The notes below the pieces were generated by a model. That model saw only the letters and a program-made list of their open reading frames with translations. It made no database searches and was not told where the DNA came from. From Lichenibacterium dinghuense (lineage in GTDB: Bacteria > Pseudomonadota > Alphaproteobacteria > Rhizobiales > Beijerinckiaceae), in the NCBI RefSeq assembly GCF_021730615.1, contig NZ_JAJLMN010000001.1:5113501-5177500 (forward strand): DNA of 64,000 bases, in the 5' to 3' direction. The position numbers were made by a program, and so were the translations under genes. Below, in pieces: positions 8,420-18,441 of this stretch (positions within the stretch are counted from its first letter, which is position 1; every line of letters begins with the position of its first letter).

Positions 8420-9634
8420 ATGAGAGCCATCCCCCGCGCGTTCCCCGCGGCCCTCGCCGCCGCGGCCCTCGCCGCCGCGGCCTTCGCGGCCGCCGGGCCG
8501 TGCGCGGGCGCCGCCGAGCAGGCCGGCTTCCAGGCCTGCCTGGCCGGGCTCAGGGCCGGCGCGCTGGCCCGCGGGGTGGCGCCCGCGACCTTCGACGCCG
8601 CGACCGCCGACCTCCAGCCCAACGACGTCCTGCACTTCCAGGACGAGCAGCCCGAGTTCACCACCCCGGTGTGGGACTACATGGCGGGCCTCGTCGACCA
8701 GGAGCGCGTCGACGACGGCCGCGCCATGCTGGCACGATACGCCGACGCCTTGAAGCGGATCGAGGCGCGCTTCGGCGTCAGCCGCTACGTGCTCGTCGCG
8801 CTCTGGGGCGTCGAGTCCGACTACGGCAAGAACTTCGGCTACCGGCCGGTCGTCCAGTCCCTCGCCACGCTGAGCTGCTACGGCCGGAAGCCGGCCTACT
8901 ACCAGGGCGAGCTGTTCTCCGCCCTGTCGATCCTGCAGCGCGGCGACGTCAAGCCGGACCATTTCGTCGGCTCCTGGGCGGGCGCCTTCGGCCACACGCA
9001 GTTCATGCCGTCGACGTTCCTCAAGAACGCCGTCGACGTCGACGGGAACGGCCACCCTGACATCGTCGACTCGGTGCCGGACGCGCTGGGCTCGACCGCC
9101 TTCTACCTCGAGAAGTCGGGCTGGACCGCGGGGCAGCCCTGGGGGTTCGAGGTGAAGCTGCCCCAAGGCTACAGCGGCCCGAGCGGGCGCAAGAACCGCC
9201 ACCCCATGGCCTATTGGACCTCGCGGGGGCTGCGACGGGTCGACGGCTCGCCGCTCGGCTCGGGCGCCGGCGGCCTGCTGCTGCCGGCCGGCCGCGACGG
9301 CCCGGCCTTCCTGGTGACGACCAACTTCGAGGCCGTCTTCGCCTACAACGCCGCGGAGGTCTACGCGCTGGCCATCGGCCACCTGTCCGACCGGCTGCGC
9401 GGCGCCGGCCCGATCGCGACGCCGTGGCCGACCGACGATCCGGGCCTCGCCCGCGTCGACCGTCGCGAGCTCCAGGAGCGCCTCGCCGGCAAGGGCTTCG
9501 AGGTCGGCAACCGCGACGGCGTCATGGGCACCAAGACCCGCGCCGCCATCGCGTCCTACCAGCAGTCGCTCGGACTGAAGCCGGACGGACGCGCCAGCGC
9601 CAGCGTGCTGAAGGCGCTGCAGGACGGGCGCTGA
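8420..9634 (+). CDS. MltB-family lytic murein transglycosylase
   Basis: A 404-residue exported enzyme that cleaves the MurNAc-GlcNAc bond of peptidoglycan to form 1,6-anhydro ends. It has a signal peptide of about 33 residues (RAIPRAFPAALAA, Ala-rich). An SLT_2 domain follows, with the catalytic glutamate in WGVESDYGKNFG and the family segments QFMPSTF and HPDIVDSVPDALGSTA. The C-terminal peptidoglycan-binding domain spans about 340-402 (LQERLAGKGF, DGVMGTKTRAAI). It has no lipobox, so it is soluble in the periplasm, unlike E. coli MltB. Confidence 0.92.
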   Translation: MRAIPRAFPAALAAAALAAAAFAAAGPCAGAAEQAGFQACLAGLRAGALARGVAPATFDAATADLQPNDVLHFQDEQPEFTTPVWDYMAGLVDQERVDDGRAMLARYADALKRIEARFGVSRYVLVALWGVESDYGKNFGYRPVVQSLATLSCYGRKPAYYQGELFSALSILQRGDVKPDHFVGSWAGAFGHTQFMPSTFLKNAVDVDGNGHPDIVDSVPDALGSTAFYLEKSGWTAGQPWGFEVKLPQGYSGPSGRKNRHPMAYWTSRGLRRVDGSPLGSGAGGLLLPAGRDGPAFLVTTNFEAVFAYNAAEVYALAIGHLSDRLRGAGPIATPWPTDDPGLARVDRRELQERLAGKGFEVGNRDGVMGTKTRAAIASYQQSLGLKPDGRASASVLKALQDGR

Positions 9635-9653
9635 GCGCCGGTCCCTCCGCCGC

Positions 9654-11180
9654 TCAGAACGGCAGGCCGGGCAGGGGCTGCGTGCCCTCGGCCTTCACGG
9701 CCTGAAGCTCGTCGGGCGCGTAGCCGAGCGCCTTGAGGATCGTCGGGGCGATCTGCGCGGTCGCGACCGCGGCGTCGACCACGGCCGGCTTGATCCCCGG
9801 GCCGTACACCAGGAGCGCGACGTTGCGGTCGTCGAGGCTCATGCCGCCGTGCTCGGCGATCTTCTTGCCCGAGGTGAAGACCACGCCGGGATCGGTGGCG
9901 AGCACGAAGTCCGGGGCGCGGCTGTCCGTCGCCGGGTCGGCGAAGAGCGACGCCACGGCGGCGGGCGGCAGGATCGCGCCGATCCCGAGCGCCGCGCGGT
10001 GCTGCTCCAGGAAGGCCTCGGCCTCGGGCAGCTTCGCGTCGCGCTCGGCGGGCTTGAGCCAGATCAGGGCGCCGTCGTCGGCGTCGTGGAAGGCGTGGCC
10101 CGGCACGGCGTCGAGCGGCTTGTCCTCGGTCGGCCGGAAGGCGGCCGGGTCGATCGGGGACTGGCCGTGCTTGGCCGAGACGATCACCAGCGTGGAGCCG
10201 TCGAGCCCGTTCTCCTTGAGACCGGCGAGGAGTTCCCCGAGCGCGGCGTCGACGGAATCGAACTGCGCCGCGAGGCCGTCGTTGGGCCGGCCCGCGGCGT
10301 CGGAGTAGCCGCCCCTGGCGTCCGGCGGGTCGCCCGGCCCGGCCTTGGGCAGCTTCTGGCCGACGCTGACGGCCTGGAAGTTCATGCCGAAGAGGGCCGG
10401 GACGCCGACCTTGGCCGCCCCCGTCCCGTCGAGGCCGCGCATCATGTTGAGGAGCGCGGTCACGCGCTGCCGGTCGAAATCGCGCTCCGCCGCGAAGGAG
10501 CCCGTGGTCTTGACCTTCGTGCCGGGGATCAGCGCGTCCTGCTCCAGGGCGTAGAGCTCGTCGAGCCCCCGGCCGGAGAGGCCGGCCAGCCATTCGTAGG
10601 CGGGATGCTTGTCGGACCATGCGGTGCGGCCGCCGTGGCCGTGCACGACCTCGAAGGCCGTGTTCACGCGCAGGTAGTCGTGCGGGTAGACGGGGGTGCA
10701 GGCGTCGCTGCTCTTCCGCAGCGGCAGCTTCGCGGCGTCGATCTGCGTCATCGGCCGCCCGACCGCGCCGCCGGCGTCGGCGCGCTTGCTGTCGACGTCG
10801 ATCTCGGAGGCGAAGGGCACCTCGGTGCCGGGCTCGCCCTTGCAGCCGGAGCTTGGCGGGAACAGCGCGCGGTCGTAGCTGTCGTCGTAGTAGATGCCGG
10901 TGGTGGCCGGCCCGCCACCCGTCACCTGGGCCGCGAAGCCCGGGAACGAGTCGGAGATCAGCGGCACCATGGCCTGCCGGTAGACGGCGCCGCCCTTCGC
11001 GAGGCGCGCCAGGGTGCCCTCCGGGTGAGAGGCGGCGTAGTTGGCGAGGTCCAGCGCGTGCAGGCCGTCGATCGAGATCAGCAGCACGTGGGCGTAGGGC
11101 GCGGCCGCCGCGGGCAGGGCCGCGCCGCCGAGAAGGGCGAGCGCGAGGGCGCCCGCGGCTCTGCGGCCGAGTTTCGTCAT
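9654..11180 (-). CDS. Exported alkaline phosphatase-superfamily phosphodiesterase
   Basis: A 508-residue protein with a signal peptide (RRAAGALALALLGGAALPAAAA) and a type I phosphodiesterase/nucleotide pyrophosphatase fold. Metal-site features are LLISIDGLHALDL (first Asp), the nucleophile region SDSFPGFAAQVTGG, VSAKHGQSPID and EHGGMSLDDR. In typical family members the third motif reads SDHG; here the Asp is replaced (SAKHG), a subfamily trait. The substrate is unknown; nucleotides or phosphodiesters in the periplasm are likely. It lies 20 bases from the transglycosylase, convergent. Confidence 0.8.
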   Translation of the reverse strand: MTKLGRRAAGALALALLGGAALPAAAAPYAHVLLISIDGLHALDLANYAASHPEGTLARLAKGGAVYRQAMVPLISDSFPGFAAQVTGGGPATTGIYYDDSYDRALFPPSSGCKGEPGTEVPFASEIDVDSKRADAGGAVGRPMTQIDAAKLPLRKSSDACTPVYPHDYLRVNTAFEVVHGHGGRTAWSDKHPAYEWLAGLSGRGLDELYALEQDALIPGTKVKTTGSFAAERDFDRQRVTALLNMMRGLDGTGAAKVGVPALFGMNFQAVSVGQKLPKAGPGDPPDARGGYSDAAGRPNDGLAAQFDSVDAALGELLAGLKENGLDGSTLVIVSAKHGQSPIDPAAFRPTEDKPLDAVPGHAFHDADDGALIWLKPAERDAKLPEAEAFLEQHRAALGIGAILPPAAVASLFADPATDSRAPDFVLATDPGVVFTSGKKIAEHGGMSLDDRNVALLVYGPGIKPAVVDAAVATAQIAPTILKALGYAPDELQAVKAEGTQPLPGLPF

Positions 11181-11269
11181 GGGGATCAGGTCCTTCCGCT
11201 CCGTCGGGGCGGACCGGGGCTAGCCGCCCCGCATGACCGTCGGATGACGGCGCCGAGCGACCCCGGTGC

Positions 11270-12547
11270 TCAGCGCGGCGCGCGGAGGCCGATGTCGCGG
11301 CGGCAGAAGCCTTCCGGCCAGTCCACCGCCTCGACGCCCGCATAGGCGCGCGCGCGGGCCTCGGCGACGTCGGCGCCGCGGCCGACGATCGTCAGCACCC
11401 GGCCGCCGTCGGCGAGCACGCGGCCGCCCTCGCCGCGGGTGCCGGCGTGCAGCAGGGTCACGCCGGGCAGGGCCGAGGCGGCGGCGAGGCCGCGAATCTC
11501 CGTGCCCTTCAAGGGCGCGTCGGGATAGCCGCGCGCCGCCATGACGACCGAGACCGCCACCTCCGGCCGGAGGCGGACGGGGCGCTCGGGCAGGGTGCCG
11601 CGGGCCACGGCCTCCAGCAGCGGCAGCAGGTCCTCGTCGAGCCGGGCCAGCATGGCCTGCGTCTCGGGGTCGCCGAAGCGGACGTTGAACTCGATCAGTT
11701 TCGGCCCGTCCGCGGTCAGCATGAGCCCGGCGAAGAGCACGCCGCGGAAAGGCGCGCCGCGTTCGCGCATGCCGCGCAGCGTCGGCTCGACGATCTCGGC
11801 CATGATGCGGGCCTGGAGGGGCGCGTCGAGCACGGGCGCCGGCGAGATCGCCCCCATGCCGCCGGTGTTGGGGCCGGTGTCGCCCTCGCCGACGCGCTTG
11901 TGGTCCTGCGCGGACGAGAACGGCAGGGCGCGCTCCCCGTCGCACAGGGCGAAGAAGGACAGCTCCTCGCCTTCCATGAAGTCCTCGACCACCACGGAGG
12001 CGCCGGCGGCGCCGAAGCCGCCGCCGAACATGAAGTCCACCGTGCGCTCCGCCTCGCCCCGGTCGGCCGCGATCACCACGCCCTTGCCGGCCGCGAGCCC
12101 GTCCGCCTTGATGACGGTGGGGTAGGGGACGCCGGCGAGTTGGGCCTTCGCGGCCTCGGCCGAATCGAAGCGCCCGTAGCCCGCCGTGGGGATGCCGAAG
12201 TCGCGCGCGAGGTCCTTGGTGAAGCCCTTCGAGCCTTCGAGCGCCGCGGCGGCGCGCGACGGGCCGAAGACCGGCACGCCGGCCGCCTCCAGCGCGTCGG
12301 CCACGCCGGCGACGAGCGGCGCCTCGGGCCCCACCACGACGAGGTCGATCCCTTCGCGCCGGGCGAAGCCCGTCACGGCGGCGGGGTCGCAGGGGTCGAG
12401 CGCGACGCCCGTGCCGAGCGCGGCCGTGCCGGGGTTCCCGGGCGCGACGAACAGCCGGCCGAGGCGCGGACTCGGCGCCAGGGCCGCGGCCAGCGCGTGT
12501 TCGCGGCCGCCCGCGCCGAGGATGAGGACGTCGATCGTGTCGGCCAA
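11270..12547 (-). CDS. purD: Phosphoribosylamine-glycine ligase
   Basis: A 425-residue ATP-grasp enzyme of purine synthesis that joins glycine to 5-phosphoribosylamine. Evidence is the N-terminal VLILGAGGREHALA, the ATP-grasp segments VIKADGLAAGKGV and MEGEELSFFALCDG, and the catalytic NVRFGDPETQAML. Length is close to E. coli PurD (429). The frame is open further upstream, but homology begins at the TTG at 12547, which has a GAG purine stretch before it, so I take that as the start. It is divergent from the PBP1A gene across 207 bases. Confidence 0.93.
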   Translation of the reverse strand: MADTIDVLILGAGGREHALAAALAPSPRLGRLFVAPGNPGTAALGTGVALDPCDPAAVTGFARREGIDLVVVGPEAPLVAGVADALEAAGVPVFGPSRAAAALEGSKGFTKDLARDFGIPTAGYGRFDSAEAAKAQLAGVPYPTVIKADGLAAGKGVVIAADRGEAERTVDFMFGGGFGAAGASVVVEDFMEGEELSFFALCDGERALPFSSAQDHKRVGEGDTGPNTGGMGAISPAPVLDAPLQARIMAEIVEPTLRGMRERGAPFRGVLFAGLMLTADGPKLIEFNVRFGDPETQAMLARLDEDLLPLLEAVARGTLPERPVRLRPEVAVSVVMAARGYPDAPLKGTEIRGLAAASALPGVTLLHAGTRGEGGRVLADGGRVLTIVGRGADVAEARARAYAGVEAVDWPEGFCRRDIGLRAPR

Positions 12548-12754
12548 TGGGATCTCGATGGCAGGGCTGGAGGTCGGCCCCGTTTGGCACGGATCCGAGG
12601 CGATTTCAAAAGGCCGCCGTTTTTCCGCGGCGTGCGAGGCGCGGCGGGTCGCCCCGCGCCGAAGGTTGTGCACCGCTTCCGGTTTCACCGGCCCTTAATC
12701 CGCCGCCGTTAGCCTCGACAGGATCGGCGGTCGCGAGGGGTGTGAAGGCGGACG

Positions 12755-15106
12755 ATGGCGAGGGGTCGGGACGGCGGACAGGTGCGGCGCCGCGAACCCC
12801 GCCTCGACGACGGGCGCGACGGCGACCTCCGCGCCCACCCGGAGGACCGGCCCGGCCGCCGCCCGGCCCGCGCCGCGCGCGACGAGCGCCGTGAGCCATC
12901 CTTCGGCCCGCGCGAGGCGGAGCGCCGCCCGCGCCGCGGCGAGGTCGACATCGGCGACGAGCGCCGCGGCGGCCGGGGCGGGGGGTCGGGCGGGGGCGGG
13001 TCCTTCCGCGGCGGCCGCCGGCGGCGGAGCCTCCTCGGCCGGCTCGTGTCCTGGTGCTTCGTGCTCGGCATCTGGGCCGCGGTGGGCGCCGCCGGCGTCG
13101 TGGCCTATCAGGCGAGCCGCCTGCCGCCGATCGACCAGATCGCCGTGCCGAAGCGGCCGCCCAACATCGCCATCCAGGGCGACGACGGCACGCCGCTCGC
13201 CAACCGCGGCGACACCGGCGGCGCCGCCATCCGCCTCGGCGACCTGCCGCCCTACCTGCCGCGCGCCTTCGTGGCGATCGAGGACCGGCGCTTCTACAAG
13301 CACTGGGGCGTCGACCCCGCCGGCATCGCCCGCGCGGTTCTGGCCAACGCGCTGCACCGCGGCGGCGTGCAGGGCGGCTCGACGCTGACGCAGCAGCTCG
13401 CCAAGAACGTGTTCCTGACCCAGGAGCGCACGCTGTCGCGCAAGATCCAGGAGGCCATCCTCGCGGTCTGGCTTGAGCACAAATACACCAAGGACCAGAT
13501 CCTCGAGCTTTACCTCAACCGCGTCTACTTCGGCTCCGGCTCCTACGGGGTGGAAGCGGCGGCGCTGCATTACTTCGGCCACCCCGCCGCCAAGGTGTCC
13601 GTGGCGGAGGCGGCGATGCTGGCGGGCCTGATGAAGGCGCCGACCAAGCTGGCGCCGAACCGCAACCCGGGAGGCGCCGTGGACCGCGCCGCCCAGGTGG
13701 TCGCGGCGATGCGCGACGAGGGCTACATCACCCCCGCCGCCGCGGCCGACGCGCTGGCCCACCCGGCCCATGCCGTGAAGGAGCGCGGCAACGGCGACGT
13801 GAACTACGCGGCCGACTACGTGATGGAGATGCTCGACGACACGGTGGGGGCCGTCGACGAGGACATCGTCGTGACCACCACGATCAGCCCCGCGATGGAG
13901 GCGGCCGGCGAGCGGGCGCTGGTCGACACGCTGAACAAGGGCGGTGCGAAATACGGCGTCAGCCAGGGCGCGCTCGTGTCGGTCGCTCCCGACGGCGCCA
14001 TCAAGGCGCTGATCGGCGGCCGCGACTATGCGGACAGCCAGTTCGACCGCGCCGTGGCGGCGAAGCGGCAGCCGGGCTCGTCGTTCAAGCCCTTCGTCTA
14101 CCTGTCGGCGCTGGAGGCCGGCCTCACGCCCGACACGGTGCGCGAGGACGGGCCGATCACCATCAAGGGCTGGCACCCGGAGAACTATTCCCGCGAATAT
14201 TTCGGGCCCGTGACGCTCACCAAGGCGCTGTCGCTGTCGCTGAACACCGTGGCGGTGCGGCTCGGCGTCGAGGTCGGGCCCAAGACCGTGGTCGCGACGG
14301 CGCACCGCATGGGCATCGCGTCCGAGCTCCAGCCCAACGCTTCCATCGCGCTCGGCACCTCGGAGGTGTCGCCGCTGGAGCTGACGGCCGCCTACGCGCC
14401 CTTCGCGAACGGCGGCATCGCGGTGCAGCCCCACATCATCACCCGGGTGCGGACCGCGGCCGGCAAGGTGCTCTACCAGCGCCGCAACACGGCGCTCGGC
14501 CGCGCCGTCGACCCCGTCTACGTCGGCATGATGAACGCCATGATGCAGGAAACGCTGCTGACCGGCACGGCCCGCAAGGCGGAGCTGCCGGGCTGGCAGG
14601 CGGCCGGCAAGACCGGCACGAGCCAGGAGTGGCGCGACGCGTGGTTCGTCGGCTACACGGCCAAGCTCGTCACCGGCGTGTGGTTCGGCAACGACGACGG
14701 CACGCCGACCCGCAAGGCGTCGGGCGGCAACCTGCCGGTCGACGCCTGGAGCCGCTTCATGAAGGCGGCGCTGAAGGGCCAGGCGCCGGCGCCGCTGCCG
14801 GGCACGTGGCACCCGCCCGCGGCGCCGGCCGACGACGGCTCGCCCCTGGCCTCGCTCCTCGACCGCACCAAGGCGCTGTTGAGCGGCAACCCTCCGCCCG
14901 CGCCGCGCGGCGGCCCCGGCCAGGACACGACGGGCACGATCGCTTCCGCGGCGGCCCCGGCCGGCGCGGACGACCCGCGCTACAGCGACGAGCCCATGCC
15001 GGCCTCCGCCGTGCCGCCCGCCTCCGTGCCGGACGAGGCCCCCACCCGCCGCGATGCCGTGTCGCGCCGGGACCGCGGGCTGCTCGACAAGCTGTTCGGC
15101 GGTTGA
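12755..15106 (+). CDS. PBP1A-family bifunctional penicillin-binding protein
   Basis: A 783-residue class A penicillin-binding protein that polymerises and cross-links peptidoglycan. A cytoplasmic Arg/Gly-rich N-terminus (about residues 1-90) precedes one membrane segment. The GT51 transglycosylase domain has its catalytic Glu in AIEDRRFYKHWGVD. The transpeptidase domain has SSFK (PGSSFKPF), SLN (SLSLNTVAV) and KTG (AGKTGTSQEW). The C-terminal ~90 residues are Pro/Ala-rich and probably disordered. ATG 12755 has an AAGG-containing site upstream. Gene names for alphaproteobacterial class A PBPs vary (mrcA, pbpC), so none is given. Confidence 0.93.
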   Translation: MARGRDGGQVRRREPRLDDGRDGDLRAHPEDRPGRRPARAARDERREPSFGPREAERRPRRGEVDIGDERRGGRGGGSGGGGSFRGGRRRRSLLGRLVSWCFVLGIWAAVGAAGVVAYQASRLPPIDQIAVPKRPPNIAIQGDDGTPLANRGDTGGAAIRLGDLPPYLPRAFVAIEDRRFYKHWGVDPAGIARAVLANALHRGGVQGGSTLTQQLAKNVFLTQERTLSRKIQEAILAVWLEHKYTKDQILELYLNRVYFGSGSYGVEAAALHYFGHPAAKVSVAEAAMLAGLMKAPTKLAPNRNPGGAVDRAAQVVAAMRDEGYITPAAAADALAHPAHAVKERGNGDVNYAADYVMEMLDDTVGAVDEDIVVTTTISPAMEAAGERALVDTLNKGGAKYGVSQGALVSVAPDGAIKALIGGRDYADSQFDRAVAAKRQPGSSFKPFVYLSALEAGLTPDTVREDGPITIKGWHPENYSREYFGPVTLTKALSLSLNTVAVRLGVEVGPKTVVATAHRMGIASELQPNASIALGTSEVSPLELTAAYAPFANGGIAVQPHIITRVRTAAGKVLYQRRNTALGRAVDPVYVGMMNAMMQETLLTGTARKAELPGWQAAGKTGTSQEWRDAWFVGYTAKLVTGVWFGNDDGTPTRKASGGNLPVDAWSRFMKAALKGQAPAPLPGTWHPPAAPADDGSPLASLLDRTKALLSGNPPPAPRGGPGQDTTGTIASAAAPAGADDPRYSDEPMPASAVPPASVPDEAPTRRDAVSRRDRGLLDKLFGG

Positions 15107-15207
15107 ACCGCCGGCCCGCCATTTCGCCCTCGATCCAGCTCTGTGCTAGACGTCCCGGCATCGACTCGCCCGCGCCGGACCGCCCCGGCGCCGCGCCGGA
15201 AACCGCC

Positions 15208-15720
15208 ATGTCGCCCGAAACCGTCTCGCATTCCGACCTCACCGCGGGCTTCAAGCTGGCGATGCGGCGCCTCGCCGCCACGGTGACCATCGTGACGGCC
15301 GGGCGCGAGGGGCGGCGCTTCGGCATGGCCGCGACCGCCGTGACCTCGGTGACGACGGCGCCCCCGACCCTGCTGATCTGCGTCAACCGCTCGGCGAGCA
15401 TCCACGACATCATCGTCGAGACGGGCCGCTACTGCATCAACGTGCTGGGCACGAGCCACGCGCCCCTGGTCGGCCCCTTCGGCGGCGCCAGCGAGGGCGA
15501 GGCGCGCTTCGGCCACGGCGCCTGGAGCGACCGCGACGGCGGCATGCCCTACCTCGACGACGCCCAGGCGAGCCTGTTCTGCGAGGTGCGGCAGACCGTG
15601 ACCTATGGCTCCCACTCGATCCTGATCGGCGAGGTGACGTCGGTCCACCTGTCGGACGCGGTGGCGCCCCTGCTCTACCAGGACGGCGGGCTGGCGGCGT
15701 CTAGCCCTTTGGGAGGGTGA
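15208..15720 (+). CDS. Flavin reductase domain protein
   Basis: A 170-residue FMN-binding flavin reductase of the HpaC/RutF type. The N-terminal LAATVTIVTAGREG and GMAATAVTSVTTAPPTLLICVN, then GRYCINVL and FCEVRQTVTYGSHSILIGEV, follow the family pattern. Such enzymes supply reduced flavin to a two-component monooxygenase using NAD(P)H; no monooxygenase gene is adjacent, so the partner is unknown. ATG 15208 gives MSPETVSHSDL. The stop lies inside a short palindrome, and a poorly coding gap follows. Confidence 0.85.
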   Translation: MSPETVSHSDLTAGFKLAMRRLAATVTIVTAGREGRRFGMAATAVTSVTTAPPTLLICVNRSASIHDIIVETGRYCINVLGTSHAPLVGPFGGASEGEARFGHGAWSDRDGGMPYLDDAQASLFCEVRQTVTYGSHSILIGEVTSVHLSDAVAPLLYQDGGLAASSPLGG

Positions 15721-16054
15721 CCCTCGCGCTCGAGCCTCGTGCCGGACTGTAACTCATCGACGGTTCGCCGCGCCGCGTGGTTCAGCTCGGCGAAGAACGG
15801 CTTCGGCCAGCGATCCGACTCTGCTCGTGAGGCTTCACCGTCGTCCATGGCGACATTTCCGCGCCGGAACACCCATGCGTAGGGTCTACAAGGGCCTTAT
15901 CGAGATCAGCGAGACTCAGGAGGAGTGCTTGCGGACGGCCGCTGCGACCCTCGTCTGCATATATCGGAAGCATGTCGCCGATCGAAAGTGGCAACGACGT
16001 CCTTGTGAGCCTCCGGTGATCGGAAGGGTCTACTGACTCACGTCACATCCGGTC
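15721..16054. other. Low-GC gap between flavin reductase and uvrC
   Basis: These 334 bases look clearly less GC-rich than the surroundings and hold no gene I can support. A leftward frame from ATG 15848 to 15675 encodes 57 residues (MDDGEASRAESDRWPKPFF then AELNHAARRTVDELQ). It overlaps the 3' end of the flavin reductase gene and has no recognisable family. A rightward 69-residue frame (15827-16036) looks equally unconvincing. This may be eroded foreign DNA. Confidence 0.4.
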
Positions 16055-18256
16055 TCACTTGCCGCCCTCGTTGAAGAAGTCGTAGACGCGCTTGGCCGTG
16101 GCGGCGTTGACGCCGGGCACCTTCTCCAGGTCCGACAGGCTCGCCCGCGCGATCGCCTTCGCGGTGCCGAAGGCGTGGAGCAGGGCGCGCTTGCGGGCGG
16201 GGCCGATGCCCGCCACCTCGTCGAGCGGCGAGCGCGTGATGTCCTTCTTGCGCTTGGCGCGGTGGGTGCCGATCGCGAAGCGATGGGCCTCGTCGCGCAG
16301 GCGCTGCACGAAGTAGAGCGCCGGGTCCCGCTCGTGCAGCTTGAAGGGCTCGCGCCCGGCCGCGAAGAAGGTTTCGCGGCCCGCGTCGCGGTCGGGCCCC
16401 TTGGCGATGCCCACCACGGCGAGGCCGTTCGGGACCGCGCCGGGGCCGAACAGCACCGGCACACCGAGCTCCGCCATGATCTCGCGCACCGCCGCGAGCT
16501 GGCCCTTGCCGCCGTCGATCAGCAGCAGGTCCGGCCAGGGCGAGCCGTCGTCGAAGTCGAGCGATGGCGCCTCGTCGACCAGCACCGACGGGTCCTCCGC
16601 GTCCGATGCCGCCAGCACGCCCTCCGCCTCGGCCGGCACGTCGGCGGCTCCCACCTCGCCCGCGCCCTCCGCCACGGCGTCGTCGACCGCCTCGGGCGAG
16701 GGCGCCTCGTCGTCGAGCGCCGCCGCCATCAGGGCGTCGTCGGCCGAGGCGCCGCGCGACTCGCGCAGCAGCCGCGCGAACCGTCGCCGCAGCATCTGGC
16801 GCATCATGCCGAAGTCGTCGCCGGGCGTGACGTCCTTCATGTTGAAGGTGCGGTACTGGCTCTTCATGAAGCCCGAGGGGCCCGCGACGATCATGGCGCC
16901 GACCGCGTTGGTGCCCATGATGTGCGAGTTGTCGTAGACCTCGACGCGGCGCGGCGTGCGGTCCATGCCGAAGGCGACGCCGAGGCCCGCGAGCAGCTTC
17001 TCCTGGCTGGCCGTCTCGGCCAGCTTGCGGGCCAGGGCCTGCTTGCCGTTGGCGGCCGCGCCCTCGACGAGGTCGCGCTTCTCGCCCCGCTGCGGCACCG
17101 CGACCTCGACCGCGAAGGAAGCGCGTTCACTGAGGGCTTGCGCCAGCAGCGCCCGGTTCTCGACCTCGTGGCTCAGCAGCACGAGTCGCGGCGGCGGCTT
17201 GTCGGCGTAGAACTGGACGAGGAAGCTGTCGAGCACCTCGCCGGAGCTGAGGGTGCGGTCGGCACGGGGATAATAGGTGCGGTTGCCCCAGTTCTGGTAG
17301 GTGCGGAAGAAGAACACCTCGACGGCGAACTGGCCGGCCTCGTCCACCACCGCGAAGACGTCCGCCTCCTCGACGCTCCGCGGGTTGATGCCCTGCTGAC
17401 CCTGCACGGCCGAGAGCGCGGCGATGCGGTCGCGCAGCCGCGCCGCGCGCTCGAACTCCATGGTCTCGGCCGCGCCCATCATCTCGGCGGCGAGCCGGTC
17501 CTTCACGGCGCGGCTCTTGCCCGCGAGGAAGTCGCGCGCCTCGGCGACGAGCTCGCGGTAGCCCTCGGCGCTGACCTCGCCCGTGCAGGGGCCCGAGCAG
17601 CGCTTGATCTGGTAGAGCAGGCAGGGCCGGGTGCGGTTGTCGTAGTAGCTGTCCGAGCAGGACCGCAGCAGGAAGGCCCGCTGCAGCGCGTTGAGGGTGC
17701 GGTTCACCGCCCACACGCTGGCGAAGGGCCCGAAATAGTCGCCCTTGCGGTTGCGGGCGCCGCGGTGCTTGGTGATCTGCGGCGCCTTGGCGTCGGCCGT
17801 GACGAGGATGTAGGGGAACGACTTGTCGTCCCGCATCACCACGTTGAAGCGCGGCTTCATCTGCTTGATGTAGTTGGCTTCGAGCAGCAACGCCTCGGTC
17901 TCGGTCGCGGTCGACACGAAGACCATGGAGGCCGTCAGCGAGATCATCTGGGCGATGCGGCGCGAATGGCCCGAGGCGCGGGTATAGGAGGCCACGCGCT
18001 TCTTGAGGCTCTTCGCCTTGCCGACGTAGAGCACCTCCCCGTCGGTGCCGAGCATGCGATACACGCCGGGGCCGAACGGCAGCGTCGCCCAATGGTGGCG
18101 GATCACGGCCGCCCCCTGCCTCACGGAGGCGGGTGCGGCCTCGTCGTCGGCGAGGCCGAGGTCGATGCCGGAGTCCCGCTCGCCGACCGCGTCCTCCTCG
18201 TCGTCGAAGGGCTCGTCGACGGGGGCGTCGAGGGATCGGAGGCGGCTCGGGCTCAT
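16055..18256 (-). CDS. uvrC: UvrABC excinuclease subunit C
   Basis: A 733-residue nuclease that makes the 3' and 5' incisions in nucleotide excision repair. Domain order is a GIY-YIG domain ([23 protein letters not shown]), the Cys-containing [13 protein letters not shown] segment, a UVR motif ([14 protein letters not shown]), the RNase H-like UvrC domain ([27 protein letters not shown]) and two C-terminal helix-hairpin-helix motifs ([25 protein letters not shown]). An acidic Ala-rich insert of about 70 residues (roughly 503-572) splits the nuclease domain, longer than in E. coli. ATG 18256 is chosen; the longer upstream frame is low-complexity. Confidence 0.95.
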   Translation of the reverse strand: MSPSRLRSLDAPVDEPFDDEEDAVGERDSGIDLGLADDEAAPASVRQGAAVIRHHWATLPFGPGVYRMLGTDGEVLYVGKAKSLKKRVASYTRASGHSRRIAQMISLTASMVFVSTATETEALLLEANYIKQMKPRFNVVMRDDKSFPYILVTADAKAPQITKHRGARNRKGDYFGPFASVWAVNRTLNALQRAFLLRSCSDSYYDNRTRPCLLYQIKRCSGPCTGEVSAEGYRELVAEARDFLAGKSRAVKDRLAAEMMGAAETMEFERAARLRDRIAALSAVQGQQGINPRSVEEADVFAVVDEAGQFAVEVFFFRTYQNWGNRTYYPRADRTLSSGEVLDSFLVQFYADKPPPRLVLLSHEVENRALLAQALSERASFAVEVAVPQRGEKRDLVEGAAANGKQALARKLAETASQEKLLAGLGVAFGMDRTPRRVEVYDNSHIMGTNAVGAMIVAGPSGFMKSQYRTFNMKDVTPGDDFGMMRQMLRRRFARLLRESRGASADDALMAAALDDEAPSPEAVDDAVAEGAGEVGAADVPAEAEGVLAASDAEDPSVLVDEAPSLDFDDGSPWPDLLLIDGGKGQLAAVREIMAELGVPVLFGPGAVPNGLAVVGIAKGPDRDAGRETFFAAGREPFKLHERDPALYFVQRLRDEAHRFAIGTHRAKRKKDITRSPLDEVAGIGPARKRALLHAFGTAKAIARASLSDLEKVPGVNAATAKRVYDFFNEGGK

Positions 18257-18441
18257 GAGCCCCGATCTAGGCCCGGAAGGCGGCGACGGGAAGGCTCGGC
18301 GCGCCGCTTGCCCCACGGCAGCGCTGACGCTACCTCGGCCACGGTGGTGCTGCGCGGCAGGACGGCGGCCGGAGGGCCGGTCCCGCCCGCGGGGCCCCCG
18401 AACCCGCGCGCCGCCCCGGCGCGCCGCAGCCGGAGCAGGGC

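Noticed and set aside
12695-14812. A 705-codon open frame antisense to the PBP1A gene
   Set aside because: It mirrors a gene with complete catalytic motifs on the other strand; such long antisense frames are a by-product of high GC codon use.
15675-15848. A 57-codon leftward frame in the low-GC gap, considered as an antitoxin-like gene
   Set aside because: No family pattern, no clear ribosome site, no partner gene, and it overlaps the flavin reductase 3' end.
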